Both the position numbers and the translations under genes were made by a program. Shown piece by piece: positions 25,889-36,235 of a stretch of 64,000 bases of DNA. The DNA is from Streptomyces sp. NBC_00341 (GTDB taxonomy: Bacteria > Actinomycetota > Actinomycetes > Streptomycetales > Streptomycetaceae), in contig NZ_CP108002.1 of assembly GCF_041435055.1 (NCBI RefSeq), forward strand, positions 2,790,001 to 2,854,000, in the 5' to 3' direction. The notes under the pieces are model-generated. The model saw nothing but the letters and a program-made list of their open reading frames with translations. It was not told the origin of the DNA and searched no databases. Positions within the stretch are counted from its first letter, which is position 1. Each line of letters opens with the position of its first letter.

Positions 25889-26956
25889 ATGACCCAGAAC
25901 ACCCCGCTCCCTCCCTGCCACCTCCGCATCACCACCGATGTACGGCAACGCGTGCTGTCCGCGGCCCAGTTGAAGGCACGGGGCGTCTCCGCCGCGCAGG
26001 CCGCCGGACACTGCCGGACCGGTGGTCCCTGGCAGCAGCCGCTGCCAGGTGTCTATGTGCTGCACCCGGGGCCGCTCAGCGGCCGGGAGCGGCTGCGGTC
26101 CGCCCTGCTGCACGCGGGACGCCCGCCGGTCTCCGGCCGGAGGGCCGCGCCGGTGCGGACCGGCGGCACCGACCCCGCGTACGGCGAGGCGATGGTCACC
26201 GGGCTCGCCGCGCTGTCGCTGCACGGCTTCGCCGCCGCGCCGCCCGCCGTCTCGCTGGACCGGATCGACGTGCTGGTGCCCCGGGCCCGGCGGCTGCGCT
26301 CCGTGCGGTACGCGCATCTCGTGCGGACGCCGGAACTGCCGGAGCCCGAGGTGCTGGACGGGCTGCCGGTGGCGCCGGTGGCCCGCGCGCTGGCCGACGC
26401 CGTCGCCGGGATCGGCGACGCCTTCACGGTGCGCCGGCTGCTCACGGAGGCGGTCCGCGACGGTCACTGCGAACCGGCCGTCGTCGTCGGTGAGCTGAAC
26501 GGGGCCAAGGTCCTCGGCCGCCCCCAGGTGGTGGACGCGGTGGACTCGCTGCTCGCGGAGGGCCGGGCACTGGCGGAGGACCGGCTGTACGGCCTGGTGC
26601 GCGGGTACGAGCTGCCGGAGCCCCTGTGGAACGTGGACCTGCGACTGCCCGGCGGGCCGCATCTGGGCGGGGTCGACGCCTACTGGCCGGAGGAGGCGGT
26701 CGCGCTCGAACTGGACACCAGAGCCCCTCGGTACGGCCGGCTCGACGACGACCGCCGGCAGGAGGAGCACGAGGCGGAGTGGTCCGCGTACGCCGCCCGG
26801 CGCGAGCACCTGGAGCGGCTGGGGGTCACCGTCGTCCACCTCTCCCCCCGGAAGCTGCGCGAGGCGCCGGAGCAGCAGGCGGTCGTGGTGCGGACGGCGC
26901 TGATGGCGGCGGCCGCGCGGGAGCCGGCCGCGTACCTGGTGATCCTGCCCCGGTGA
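25889..26956 (+). CDS. AbiEi antitoxin-like N-terminus with nuclease-like C-terminus
   Basis: This 355-residue protein appears to have two parts. Residues about 10-60 (RQRVLSAAQLKARGVSAAQA then PLPGVYVLHPG) look like the winged-helix type IV toxin-antitoxin AbiEi N-terminal domain. The C-terminal part (GGVDAYWPEEAVALELD near residues 250-275, then VTVVHLSPRKL) has the strand pattern and acidic residues of a PD-(D/E)xK/DUF559-like fold. No AbiEii toxin gene is adjacent, so a complete toxin-antitoxin system is not present. Such solo proteins are common in streptomycetes, with unknown role. ATG 25889 has GGAG only one base away; TTG 25820 with AGGA 5 bases upstream is an alternative start. Confidence 0.7.
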   Translation: MTQNTPLPPCHLRITTDVRQRVLSAAQLKARGVSAAQAAGHCRTGGPWQQPLPGVYVLHPGPLSGRERLRSALLHAGRPPVSGRRAAPVRTGGTDPAYGEAMVTGLAALSLHGFAAAPPAVSLDRIDVLVPRARRLRSVRYAHLVRTPELPEPEVLDGLPVAPVARALADAVAGIGDAFTVRRLLTEAVRDGHCEPAVVVGELNGAKVLGRPQVVDAVDSLLAEGRALAEDRLYGLVRGYELPEPLWNVDLRLPGGPHLGGVDAYWPEEAVALELDTRAPRYGRLDDDRRQEEHEAEWSAYAARREHLERLGVTVVHLSPRKLREAPEQQAVVVRTALMAAAAREPAAYLVILPR

Positions 26957-27150
26957 GACTCCCGGCGGGCTTCCCGGTGGCCACGTATCCACCTTTTCGT
27001 CCCACGTGACGCTTCGGCACCAGTGGCGGGATTCCGCCATGTACACAACTCGCCTACGCCAAGTCTCCACAAACCCCTGTCATTTACGAAAGGGTGAGCG
27101 GTCATCCGGTACCGATTTCCGGACTCTCTCTTTCACATACAGGGATGCTG

Positions 27151-30100
27151 ATGACCTCCGAATCCCCCGGTTACATACCCGGAGCGAGACGCGTGGCCCG
27201 AGTCGCGGCCGCCGCCGGTCTGGTGGCCGCACTGGCCGCCACCGGCGTCGCCCCCGTCTTCGCCGCCGACGACCCGGCCACCGCCCCCGTCAAGGCCGCC
27301 ACCGGCGACGCCTCCGCGGACAAGCTCGGCACGGCCGACGCCGATGTGCTCGCCAAGGCGCGGGCCAAGGGCGAGAAGAACATCACGATGATGGTCGCCA
27401 CCGCACCCGGTGCGACCGAGCAGGTCAGCAAGCAGCTGGGCGCCGTCAAGGGCTCCGTGCTGGGGCGTGCGTACGACAAGCTCGGCTACGTACGGGCGAC
27501 CGTGCCGACCGCGAGCGCAGAGGCCACCATCAAGGCGGCCTCGAAGCTGACCTCCGTCCACGGCATCGATCTCAAGCAGGAGATCATGCTGGACGACCCG
27601 ACCCCCGCGGCCGACCGGGCGACCGGCAGCAAGGCCAGGGCGAAGTCGACGGGCAGTTACGCGGCGCCGAACAAGAAGACCCCGGCGAAGAACCCGTACA
27701 ACCCGTCGTTCGAGACGGGTGCGGTCGACTTCGTCAAGCAGAACCCGAAGGCCGACGGCCGCGGCATCACCATCGGTGTGCTGGACGCGGGCGTCGACCT
27801 CGGTCACCCCGCGCTCCAGAAGACCAGCACCGGCGAGCGCAAGATCACCGACTGGGTGACGGCCACCGACCCGGTCAGTGACGGCGACGGCACCTGGCTG
27901 CGGATGACGGACGCCGTGTCCGGCCCGACGTTCACCTACAAGGGCCGCACCTACTCGGCACCCAAGGGCAAGTACCGGATCAGCCTGTTCGCGGAGGCCG
28001 CCACCAAGGGCGGCGACATGGCGGGCGACCTGAACCGCGACGGCGACACCACCGACGTGTGGGCCGTGCTGTACGACCCGGTCACCGGCACCACCCGGGT
28101 GGACCTGAACAACAACGCGGACTTCCGCGACGACACCGTCATGAAGCCGTACAAGGAGAAGCACCAGGTCTCCTACTTCGGCAAGGACAACCCGCGCACC
28201 GATGTCGTCGAGCGCATCCCGTTCGTCGTGGAGAACCGCAAGGGCGTCGTCTACAACGCCGCCGGCGACACCTCCGACTACGTGTCCATCGGGGTCATCG
28301 AGTCCGAGCACGGCACGCACGTCGCGGGCATCACCGCGGCGAACGGCCTGTTCGGCGGCAAGATGAACGGTGCCGCGCCCGGCGCGAAGATCGTCTCCTC
28401 GCGTGCCTGCACCTGGGACGGCGGCTGCACCAACATCGCGCTCACCGAGGGCATGATCGACCTCGTCGTGAACCGCGGTGTCGATGTCGTCAACATGTCG
28501 ATCGGCGGCCTGCCGCCGCTGAACGACGGCAACAACGCCCGCTCCGAGCTGTACAAGCGGCTCGTCGACAACTACGGCGTCCAGCTGGTCATCTCGGCCG
28601 GCAACGACGGTCCGGGCGTCAACACCATCGGTGACCCGGGCCTGGCCGACCACGTCATCTCGGTCGGCGCGTCCATCTCCAAGGAGACCTGGGCCGCGAA
28701 CTACGGCTCGGCCGTCACCAAGAAGTACGACATGCTGCCGTTCTCCTCGCGCGGACCGCGTGAGGACGGCGGCTTCACGCCGACGCTGACGGCGCCCGGC
28801 GCGTCGATCAACTCGACGCAGACCTGGCTGCCGGGCTCCCCGGTCGCAGAGGCGGGCTACTCCCTGCCGGCCGGTTACTCCATGCTCCAGGGCACCTCGA
28901 TGGCCTCGCCGCAGGCCGCCGGCGCCACCGCGCTGCTGCTGTCCGCCGCGAAGCAGAAGCACATCGAGCTGCCTCCGGCCGATCTGCGCACCGCGCTGAC
29001 CAGCACCGCCACCCAGATCAAGGGAGTGCCCGCGCACGCCCAGGGTGCCGGTCTGATCGACATCATCGATGCCTGGAAGCAGATCAAGAAGCAGGGCGCC
29101 CCGGCGCACGAGTACACGGTCAGGGCACCGGTCGACACCGCGATCGACTTCGCGCTGAAGGACCCGGGCTTCGGCACCGGCCTGTACGACCGCGAGGGCG
29201 GCCTCAAGGCCGGCCAGCAGAAGTCGTACGACGTCACGGTCACCCGCACCACGGGCCCGGACAAGAAGGTCGAGCACAAGCTGTCCTGGAAGTACAACGA
29301 CGGCACCTTCTCGCTGACCGGCTCCAAGAAGGTCTCGCTGCCGCTCGGCAAGCCGGTGACGGTCAAGGTCCAGGCGAAGCCGGGCAGCGCGGGCGTACAC
29401 AGCGCGATCCTCCAGGTCGACGACGCGAAGACCTCCGGCGTCGACCAGCAGATCCTGGCCACCGTCGTCGTCTCCAAGAAGCTGACGAAGCCGGGCTACG
29501 CGTACAAGGCGTCCGGCTCGGTGCAGCGCAACGGCACCACGTCGTACTTCGTGACCGTGCCGGAGGGCGCCAAGACCCTTGAGGTCGCGATGAGCGCCCT
29601 GCGCTCGGGCAGCCAGACCCGCTTCATCTCCATCCACCCGTACGGGGTCGCGGTGGAGGACAGCGGGACGCCGTTCTGCTACCCGAACTACGACAACCCG
29701 GCCAACACCTGCCGCCCCGACGTGCGCTCGTACCCGGACCCGCAGGCCGGCGTCTGGGAGATCGAGGTCGAGGCCCGTCGTACGTCGCCGCTCCTGGACA
29801 ACCCGTACAAGCTGGATGTCTCGCTGCTCGGCGCCTCCTTCGACCCGGCGGTGCAGACCATCCCCGAGGCGAAGATCGGCACCCCGGCCACGGTGGACTG
29901 GACGGTCACCAACAACGCGGGCGCCCTGGAGGGCAAGCTCAAGGGCGGCTCGCTGGGCTCGGCCAAGGTGGACCGCCCGTCGATCTCCACGGGCGACGAG
30001 AAGACCACCACGGTCACCATCGGTGAAGGTGTCGAGAAGCTCGACATCGCCATCGGTAACACCGCGGACGCCAACGCCGACCTCGACCTGTACGTCTACC

Positions 30101-30456
30101 GGGGCTCGGCCCAGGTGGGCGCCTCCACCACGGCCGGCTCCGAGGAGTCGGTCAGCCTGGTGAAGCCGGCCGCCGGCACGTACACGGTCGTCGTCGACGG
30201 CTACGACGTCCCGGCCGGCACCACCGAGTACGACTACCGCGACGTGTACTACTCGCCGTCGCTCGGCACCCTCTCCGTGGACGAGTCGAAGGCCGTGAAC
30301 CTGGCCGCCGGCGCGTCGGCGCAGGTCAGCGCCGAGGTCGCGGTCGCCGGAGCGGCCCCCGAGGGCCGACAGTTCTTCGGTGAGGTCCAGCTGGTGAACG
30401 CCCGGGGCACCGCGGCGGGCACCGGCAGCGTCGTGATCGAGAAGGTCACGCCGTAA
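27151..30456 (+). CDS. Secreted S8 serine protease (subtilase)
   Basis: This 1101-residue exported subtilisin-like protease has a Sec-type signal peptide of about 38 residues (hydrophobic core VAAAAGLVAALAATGVAPVFA), then a propeptide-like region to about residue 150. The catalytic triad is Asp212 (IGVLDAGVD), His390 (SEHGTHVAGI) and Ser583 (GTSMASPQAA), with oxyanion Asn485 (SAGNDGPG). About 180 residues between Asp and His is an unusually long insertion. The C-terminal 450 residues are beta-rich, ending in a PPC-like module (DLDLYVYRGSAQVG, AGTYTVVVDGYDVP). AGGG 6 bases before ATG 27151 sets the start. Likely role: extracellular protein degradation. Confidence 0.94.
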   Translation: MTSESPGYIPGARRVARVAAAAGLVAALAATGVAPVFAADDPATAPVKAATGDASADKLGTADADVLAKARAKGEKNITMMVATAPGATEQVSKQLGAVKGSVLGRAYDKLGYVRATVPTASAEATIKAASKLTSVHGIDLKQEIMLDDPTPAADRATGSKARAKSTGSYAAPNKKTPAKNPYNPSFETGAVDFVKQNPKADGRGITIGVLDAGVDLGHPALQKTSTGERKITDWVTATDPVSDGDGTWLRMTDAVSGPTFTYKGRTYSAPKGKYRISLFAEAATKGGDMAGDLNRDGDTTDVWAVLYDPVTGTTRVDLNNNADFRDDTVMKPYKEKHQVSYFGKDNPRTDVVERIPFVVENRKGVVYNAAGDTSDYVSIGVIESEHGTHVAGITAANGLFGGKMNGAAPGAKIVSSRACTWDGGCTNIALTEGMIDLVVNRGVDVVNMSIGGLPPLNDGNNARSELYKRLVDNYGVQLVISAGNDGPGVNTIGDPGLADHVISVGASISKETWAANYGSAVTKKYDMLPFSSRGPREDGGFTPTLTAPGASINSTQTWLPGSPVAEAGYSLPAGYSMLQGTSMASPQAAGATALLLSAAKQKHIELPPADLRTALTSTATQIKGVPAHAQGAGLIDIIDAWKQIKKQGAPAHEYTVRAPVDTAIDFALKDPGFGTGLYDREGGLKAGQQKSYDVTVTRTTGPDKKVEHKLSWKYNDGTFSLTGSKKVSLPLGKPVTVKVQAKPGSAGVHSAILQVDDAKTSGVDQQILATVVVSKKLTKPGYAYKASGSVQRNGTTSYFVTVPEGAKTLEVAMSALRSGSQTRFISIHPYGVAVEDSGTPFCYPNYDNPANTCRPDVRSYPDPQAGVWEIEVEARRTSPLLDNPYKLDVSLLGASFDPAVQTIPEAKIGTPATVDWTVTNNAGALEGKLKGGSLGSAKVDRPSISTGDEKTTTVTIGEGVEKLDIAIGNTADANADLDLYVYRGSAQVGASTTAGSEESVSLVKPAAGTYTVVVDGYDVPAGTTEYDYRDVYYSPSLGTLSVDESKAVNLAAGASAQVSAEVAVAGAAPEGRQFFGEVQLVNARGTAAGTGSVVIEKVTP

Positions 30457-30489
30457 CCGCGTCACCGTAGGCATGCCGTAGGCATGTGA

Positions 30490-31674
<1,185 letters not shown>

Positions 31675-31691
31675 CCAGGGTCAGCCCGTCC

Positions 31692-31726
31692 GCGGGGGTT
31701 CGGGGGCTCCGCCCCCGGACCCCCGC
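31692..31726. terminator. Terminator between asd and DUF1203 gene
   Basis: A 16-bp stem (31692-31707 with 31711-31726, 15 Watson-Crick pairs and one G-T) with a 3-nt loop lies between convergent genes. Confidence 0.75.
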
Positions 31727-31755
31727 TCCTCAATCGCCGGAGGGGCTTGAATCCG
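31727..31755. repeat. Dispersed repeat overlapping DUF1203 3' end
   Basis: A copy of the 8155-8184 unit (CAATCGCCGGAGGGGCTTGA core) follows the hairpin. It includes the stop codon and last seven or so codons of the DUF1203 gene on the minus strand. Confidence 0.75.
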
Positions 31756-32251
31756 GCCGCCGTACCTCGAAGTGCCAGCAGCCGTACTCCACCGCCCTGA
31801 CGTGCACCAACGCCACCTCAGGATCCGCGAACGCCTCCGCGAAGGCCTCGTCGAAGCCCCGCTCCTCGTCCGCCGGGATCTGGAGCAGCCGGCCGCCCAC
31901 GATGTGCCCGTCCCCGTCGTAGCGCCGCACCGTCCGCAGCGCCCCCGCCCGTGAGAACGGGTAGCCGGTGCGGCCGGGCGCCGGGCCCCCGCACTCCTCG
32001 GCGTGGATGAAGACGGGGCCCTGCTCGTCGTAAGCCCCCGGCTTCGCCCAGGCCGCGGCCGCCCAGCGGCGCAGCGGGGCATAGGAGACGAGGGCGATCC
32101 TCTCCCCCGCCTGGTTGCCCCGCAGGCAGCACCGCAGCGGGCTGCCCGTGTCCGTGGCGGCGTACGGGACGCAGGGGCGGCCCGCGTCGTCGGTCCCCCG
32201 GAGTTCCTTGAGCGCGGCCTCGTCGATCGCGCGTGCCTCGTAACTGGTCAT
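31730..32251 (-). CDS. DUF1203 domain protein
   Basis: This 173-residue protein fits the DUF1203 family. The central pattern is SPLRCCLRGNQAGERIALVSY (cut here to its key residues Cys-Cys and Gly-Glu), followed by PGAYDEQGPVFIHAEECGG. The family has conserved Cys and His residues, but no function I know of. The last residues (RRPDSSPSGD) are encoded by a dispersed repeat element, so the native C-terminus has probably been altered. ATG 32251 was chosen as the first Met before the conserved region. It is divergent from the second pepN gene. Confidence 0.78.
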   Translation of the reverse strand: MTSYEARAIDEAALKELRGTDDAGRPCVPYAATDTGSPLRCCLRGNQAGERIALVSYAPLRRWAAAAWAKPGAYDEQGPVFIHAEECGGPAPGRTGYPFSRAGALRTVRRYDGDGHIVGGRLLQIPADEERGFDEAFAEAFADPEVALVHVRAVEYGCWHFEVRRPDSSPSGD

Positions 32252-32364
32252 ACGGAGAGAGTGGCCCGCCCCACCGGTACGGTCCGGCGGAAAACGGACA
32301 TCGCCTTGGACGCGGGTCACGTGGAAGGATGACCGGAAACATCACACATCAAGGAGATGACCGC

Positions 32365-34944
32365 GTGCCTGGCACGAATCTGACCCGCGAAGAGGCACAG
32401 GAGCGGGCGCGCCTGCTGACCGTGGACGCGTACGAGATCGATCTCGACCTCTCCGGAGCGCAGGAGGGTGGGACCTACCGGTCCGTCACCACCGTGCGCT
32501 TCGACTCCGCAGAAGCGGGGGCGCAGACCTTCATCGACCTGGTCGCCCCGGCCGTCCACGAGGTCGAGCTGAACGGCAAGCCCCTGGACGTCGCGGCCGT
32601 GTTCCGCGATTCGCGCATCACCCTGGCGCATCTGGCGGCGGGCTCCAACGAGCTGAAGGTCGTCGCCGACTGCTCGTACACGAACACGGGCGAGGGCCTG
32701 CACCGGTTCGTCGACCCGGTCGACCAGCAGGCTTACCTCTACACCCAGTTCGAGGTGCCGGACGCGCGCCGCGTCTTCGCGAGCTTCGAGCAGCCCGACC
32801 TGAAGGCGACCTTCCGGTTCACCGTGAAGGCCCCGTCCGGCTGGACCGTGATCTCGAACTCCCCGACGCCGGAGCCCACGGACGACGTCTGGTCGTTCGA
32901 GCCGACGCCGCGCATCTCCACGTACATCACCGCGCTGATCGCCGGCCCGTACCACTCGGTGCACAGCAGTTACGAGAAGGACGGGCAGAGCGTCCCGCTC
33001 GGCATCTACTGCCGCCCGTCGCTCGCGGAGTACCTCGACGCGGACGCGATCTTCGACGTGACCCGGCTGGGCTTCGACTGGTTCCAGGAGAAGTTCGACT
33101 ACGCGTACCCCTTCGCCAAGTACGACCAGCTGTTCGTCCCGGAGTTCAACGCGGGCGCGATGGAGAACGCGGGCGCGGTCACCATCCGCGACCAGTACGT
33201 GTTCCGCTCCAAGGTGACGGACGCGGCGTACGAGACGCGGGCCGAGACGATCCTGCACGAGCTGGCCCACATGTGGTTCGGCGACCTCGTGACCATGGAG
33301 TGGTGGAACGACCTGTGGCTGAACGAGTCGTTCGCCACCTACACCTCGATCGCCTGCCTGTCGTACGCGGAGGGCTCGCAGTGGCCGCACTCCTGGACCA
33401 CGTTCGCCAACTCGATGAAGACCTGGGCGTACCGGCAGGACCAGCTGCCCTCGACGCACCCGATCATGGCCGACATCCGTGACCTGGACGACGTCCTGGT
33501 CAACTTCGACGGCATCACGTACGCCAAGGGCGCCTCGGTCCTGAAGCAGCTGGTGGCGTACGTCGGCATGGACGAGTTCTTCAAGGGTGTGCAGGCCTAC
33601 TTCAAGGCGCACGCCTTCGGCAACACCCGGCTCTCCGACCTGCTGGGCGCGCTGGAGAAGACCTCCGGACGCGATCTGAAGACCTGGTCGAAGGCGTGGC
33701 TGGAGACGGCCGGCATCAACATCCTGCGCCCGGAGATCGAGACGGACGCCGACGGCAACGTCACCTCGTTCGCCGTGCTCCAGGAGGCGCCCGCGCTGCC
33801 CGCGGGGGCGAAGGGCGAGCCGACGCTGCGGCCGCACCGGATCGCCATCGGCTGCTACGAGCTCGACGAGTCCGGGAAGCTGGTCCGCACCGACCGGATC
33901 GAGCTGGACGTCGACGGTGAGCGCACCGCCGTGCCGTTCCCGGCCGACACCAGGCGCCCGGCCGTGGTGCTGCTCAACGACGACGACCTCTCGTACGCGA
34001 AGGTCCGGCTCGACGAGGAGTCGCTGCGGGTCGTCACGGAGCACCTGGGCGACTTCACCGAGTCGCTGCCGCGCGCCCTGTGCTGGGCCTCCGCCTGGGA
34101 CATGACGCGGGACGGCGAGCTGGCGACCCGGGACTACCTGTCGCTCGTCCTGTCCGGGGTCGGCAAGGAGTCGGACATCGGCGTCGTCCAGTCGCTGCAC
34201 CGCCAGGTGAAGATGGCGCTGGACCTGTACTCGGCGCCTCAGTGGCGCGAGGCGGGGCTGACGCAGTGGACCGAGGCGACGCTCGCGCACCTGCGCGCGG
34301 CGGAGCCGGGCAGTGACCACCAGCTGGCCTGGGCGCGTGCCTTCGCGGCCACGGCCCGCAACCCGCAGCAGCTGGACCTGCTCCAGTCGCTGCTCGACGG
34401 CACGGAGGTGATCGAGGGCCTGGCCGTCGACACCGAGCTGCGCTGGGCGTTCGTGCAGCGGCTGGCCGCGACGGGGCTGCTGGACGAGGACGAGATCGCC
34501 GCGGAGTACGAGCGCGACCGGACGGCGGCGGGCGAGCGCCACGCGGCGTCGGCGCGTGCGGCGCGTCCCTCCGAGGAGGCGAAGGCGGAGGCGTGGGCCT
34601 CGGTCGTCGAGTCCGACAAGCTGCCGAACTCCCTCCAGGAGGCGGTCATCGGCGGGTTCGTCCAGACCGACCAGCACGAGCTGCTGGCGCCGTACACGGA
34701 GCGGTTCTTCGCCGCGGTGAAGGACGTCTGGGACTCGCGCAGCCACGAGATGGCCCAGCAGGTCGCCATCGGTCTGTACCCGGCTCTCCAGGTCTCGCAG
34801 GAGACCCTGGACGCCACGGACGCCTGGCTGGCCTCCGCCGAGCCGAGCGCGGCCCTGCGCCGGCTGATGTCGGAGTCGCGCTCCGGTGTGGAGCGGGCGC
34901 TGAAGGCGCGTGCGGCGGACGACGCTGCGGCGGCGACCGCGTAG
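32365..34944 (+). CDS. pepN: Aminopeptidase N (M1 family), copy 2
   Basis: This 859-residue M1 aminopeptidase has NAGAMENAG with the exopeptidase Met at 266, and HELAH (298-302) plus Glu321 (NESF) as the zinc site. The ERAP1-like C-terminal domain is complete. It is paralogous to the enzyme at 23088-25685; the N-terminal domains and active sites align throughout. Here the segment after GAMEN reads AVTIRDQYVFRSKVT, closer to the classical Streptomyces PepN, while copy 1 has CVTFREEYIFRGKVT. GTG 32365 has AAGGAG 8 bases upstream. It has no signal peptide and is cytoplasmic. Confidence 0.96.
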   Translation: MPGTNLTREEAQERARLLTVDAYEIDLDLSGAQEGGTYRSVTTVRFDSAEAGAQTFIDLVAPAVHEVELNGKPLDVAAVFRDSRITLAHLAAGSNELKVVADCSYTNTGEGLHRFVDPVDQQAYLYTQFEVPDARRVFASFEQPDLKATFRFTVKAPSGWTVISNSPTPEPTDDVWSFEPTPRISTYITALIAGPYHSVHSSYEKDGQSVPLGIYCRPSLAEYLDADAIFDVTRLGFDWFQEKFDYAYPFAKYDQLFVPEFNAGAMENAGAVTIRDQYVFRSKVTDAAYETRAETILHELAHMWFGDLVTMEWWNDLWLNESFATYTSIACLSYAEGSQWPHSWTTFANSMKTWAYRQDQLPSTHPIMADIRDLDDVLVNFDGITYAKGASVLKQLVAYVGMDEFFKGVQAYFKAHAFGNTRLSDLLGALEKTSGRDLKTWSKAWLETAGINILRPEIETDADGNVTSFAVLQEAPALPAGAKGEPTLRPHRIAIGCYELDESGKLVRTDRIELDVDGERTAVPFPADTRRPAVVLLNDDDLSYAKVRLDEESLRVVTEHLGDFTESLPRALCWASAWDMTRDGELATRDYLSLVLSGVGKESDIGVVQSLHRQVKMALDLYSAPQWREAGLTQWTEATLAHLRAAEPGSDHQLAWARAFAATARNPQQLDLLQSLLDGTEVIEGLAVDTELRWAFVQRLAATGLLDEDEIAAEYERDRTAAGERHAASARAARPSEEAKAEAWASVVESDKLPNSLQEAVIGGFVQTDQHELLAPYTERFFAAVKDVWDSRSHEMAQQVAIGLYPALQVSQETLDATDAWLASAEPSAALRRLMSESRSGVERALKARAADDAAAATA

Positions 34945-34963
34945 CACGGTCCGGATGTGGAAA

Positions 34964-35007
34964 CCGCCCGGCGGGCAGGCGCTGAAGCGCAGCCGTCCGC
35001 CGGGCGG
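34964..35007. terminator. Bidirectional two-stem terminator
   Basis: CCGCCCGGCGG (34964-34974) pairs with 34997-35007. The loop contains a second small stem, GCGC-TGAA-GCGC (34979-34990). It lies between convergent pepN copy 2 and allantoicase. Confidence 0.75.
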
Positions 35008-35025
35008 GAGTCTTTACGGGCAGTC

Positions 35026-36171
35026 TCAGGCGCCCGACTCCTCGTAGCGGGCGGCCAGGGCCGCCGCGCCGGACTCGGTCAGCGAGCCGTGCAGGCGCAT
35101 CCGGGCCACCCCGCCGTCGGGGAAGGCGTCCAGGCGGACGTGGGTGACCACGGCCTGGGCGCGGAGCGGGAAGCGGTGCAGGGTGTCGGGCTGGAGGCGG
35201 GTGCGGGGGATGATCTCGAACCACTCGCCCGTCTCGCCGTTGCGGCCCTGGAGGGCGATCCAGCCGGCCGCGTTCCCCTTGAGGTAGGCGGTGTCGATCT
35301 CGACCGCGCGGACGGCGCCCTGGGCGGGCAGCCGGAAGCGCACCCAGTCGTTGGTGTCGCGGACCCGGCGGCGGCGGTTCTCCCAGCCGTCGTCCATCTT
35401 GCGGGAGGTGCCGGGCAGGATGATCTGGGTCGGCGAGGAGTAGAAGCGGTCGGAGGCGTCCTCGTAGCTTCCGCCGTTCAGGACCGAGATCAGGTCGAAG
35501 GTGCCGAGCGCCGCGAGCCAGGACGGGTCGGGGACGACCTCGCCGTGCACGCGCAGGCGGGCGATGCCGCCGTCGGGGTGCTGGCAGAGGCGGATGTGGG
35601 TGTAGCGGCGGTCGCCGGTGATCTCGAAGCCGTTGGCGGCGTGGCCGCGTACGGGGGTCGGCGGGACGATCTCGTCCCACTTGACGTCGTCCGCGAGGAG
35701 CGCCTCTGGGCTGGGTGAGCCCGGGACCGAGGTCGCCTGGACCGATACGCGCTGCGGGTAGTTGCCGCGGAAGTGGGCGGTGTCGACGACGAGCCCGCGG
35801 ATGATGCCGGGGGCGCCGAGGCGGATCAGGGCCCAGTCGTGCTCGTCGGGGGCGGGGAAGGGGTGGGCGGCGTCCGCGCCGCGGCGGCGGCGGGTCTCCC
35901 AGCCGTCCATGATCTTGCCCTTGTGGCCGAAGTGCTCGGGGTCGAAGACCGCGCGCTCCCTGAGCAGGAGGTTCTCACGCTGGGCGAAGAACTCGTCGTT
36001 GGCGGCGATCACGCCCGCGCCGAGGCGCCGGTCCGCGAGGTCGACCAGCTCGGTGAAGGGGAGCTCTGTGGTGCGGTAGTCGGCGTACGGGTCGCCGCCG
36101 CCGTACGGGGCCGCGTCATTGGCGTGGGGGTCGTTGTCCAGGGCGGGGGTCTCGCTCGCGTCGAAGGTCAT
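35026..36171 (-). CDS. alc: Allantoicase
   Basis: This 381-residue enzyme hydrolyses allantoate to ureidoglycolate and urea in purine catabolism. It has the two repeated jelly-roll domains of the family: GAGVIAANDEFFAQRENLL and KIMDGWETRRRR in the first, and SVLNGGSYEDASDRFYSSP and KMDDGWENRRRR in the second. The repeat symmetry is evident from the paired DGWExRRRR motifs. The start ATG 36171 is supported by alignment of its leader with that of the EamA gene; ATG 36195 and TTG 36198 also lie in frame. Allantoinase is not adjacent. It is preceded by a LysR-type site shared with the EamA-lysR operon. Confidence 0.95.
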   Translation of the reverse strand: MTFDASETPALDNDPHANDAAPYGGGDPYADYRTTELPFTELVDLADRRLGAGVIAANDEFFAQRENLLLRERAVFDPEHFGHKGKIMDGWETRRRRGADAAHPFPAPDEHDWALIRLGAPGIIRGLVVDTAHFRGNYPQRVSVQATSVPGSPSPEALLADDVKWDEIVPPTPVRGHAANGFEITGDRRYTHIRLCQHPDGGIARLRVHGEVVPDPSWLAALGTFDLISVLNGGSYEDASDRFYSSPTQIILPGTSRKMDDGWENRRRRVRDTNDWVRFRLPAQGAVRAVEIDTAYLKGNAAGWIALQGRNGETGEWFEIIPRTRLQPDTLHRFPLRAQAVVTHVRLDAFPDGGVARMRLHGSLTESGAAALAARYEESGA

Positions 36172-36198
36172 GTGCCCACTGTCGTACAGACCCATCAA

Positions 36199-36222
36199 TC
36201 AGGTCCATCGAAAGTTTTCGCA
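36199..36222 (-). promoter_or_regulatory. Candidate LysR operator upstream of allantoicase
   Basis: TCAGGTCCATCGAA (36199-36212) is identical to 38131-38144. It opens a dyad, ATCGAA-N4-TTCG (36207-36220), with a perfect 12-bp inner palindrome CGAAA-GT-TTTCG (36209-36220). Confidence 0.6.
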
Positions 36223-36235
36223 CATTTCGTTCAGC

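Noticed and set aside
27133..30474. Long minus-strand open frame opposite the subtilase
   Set aside because: Antisense shadow of a high-GC gene. The plus strand has the complete catalytic triad.
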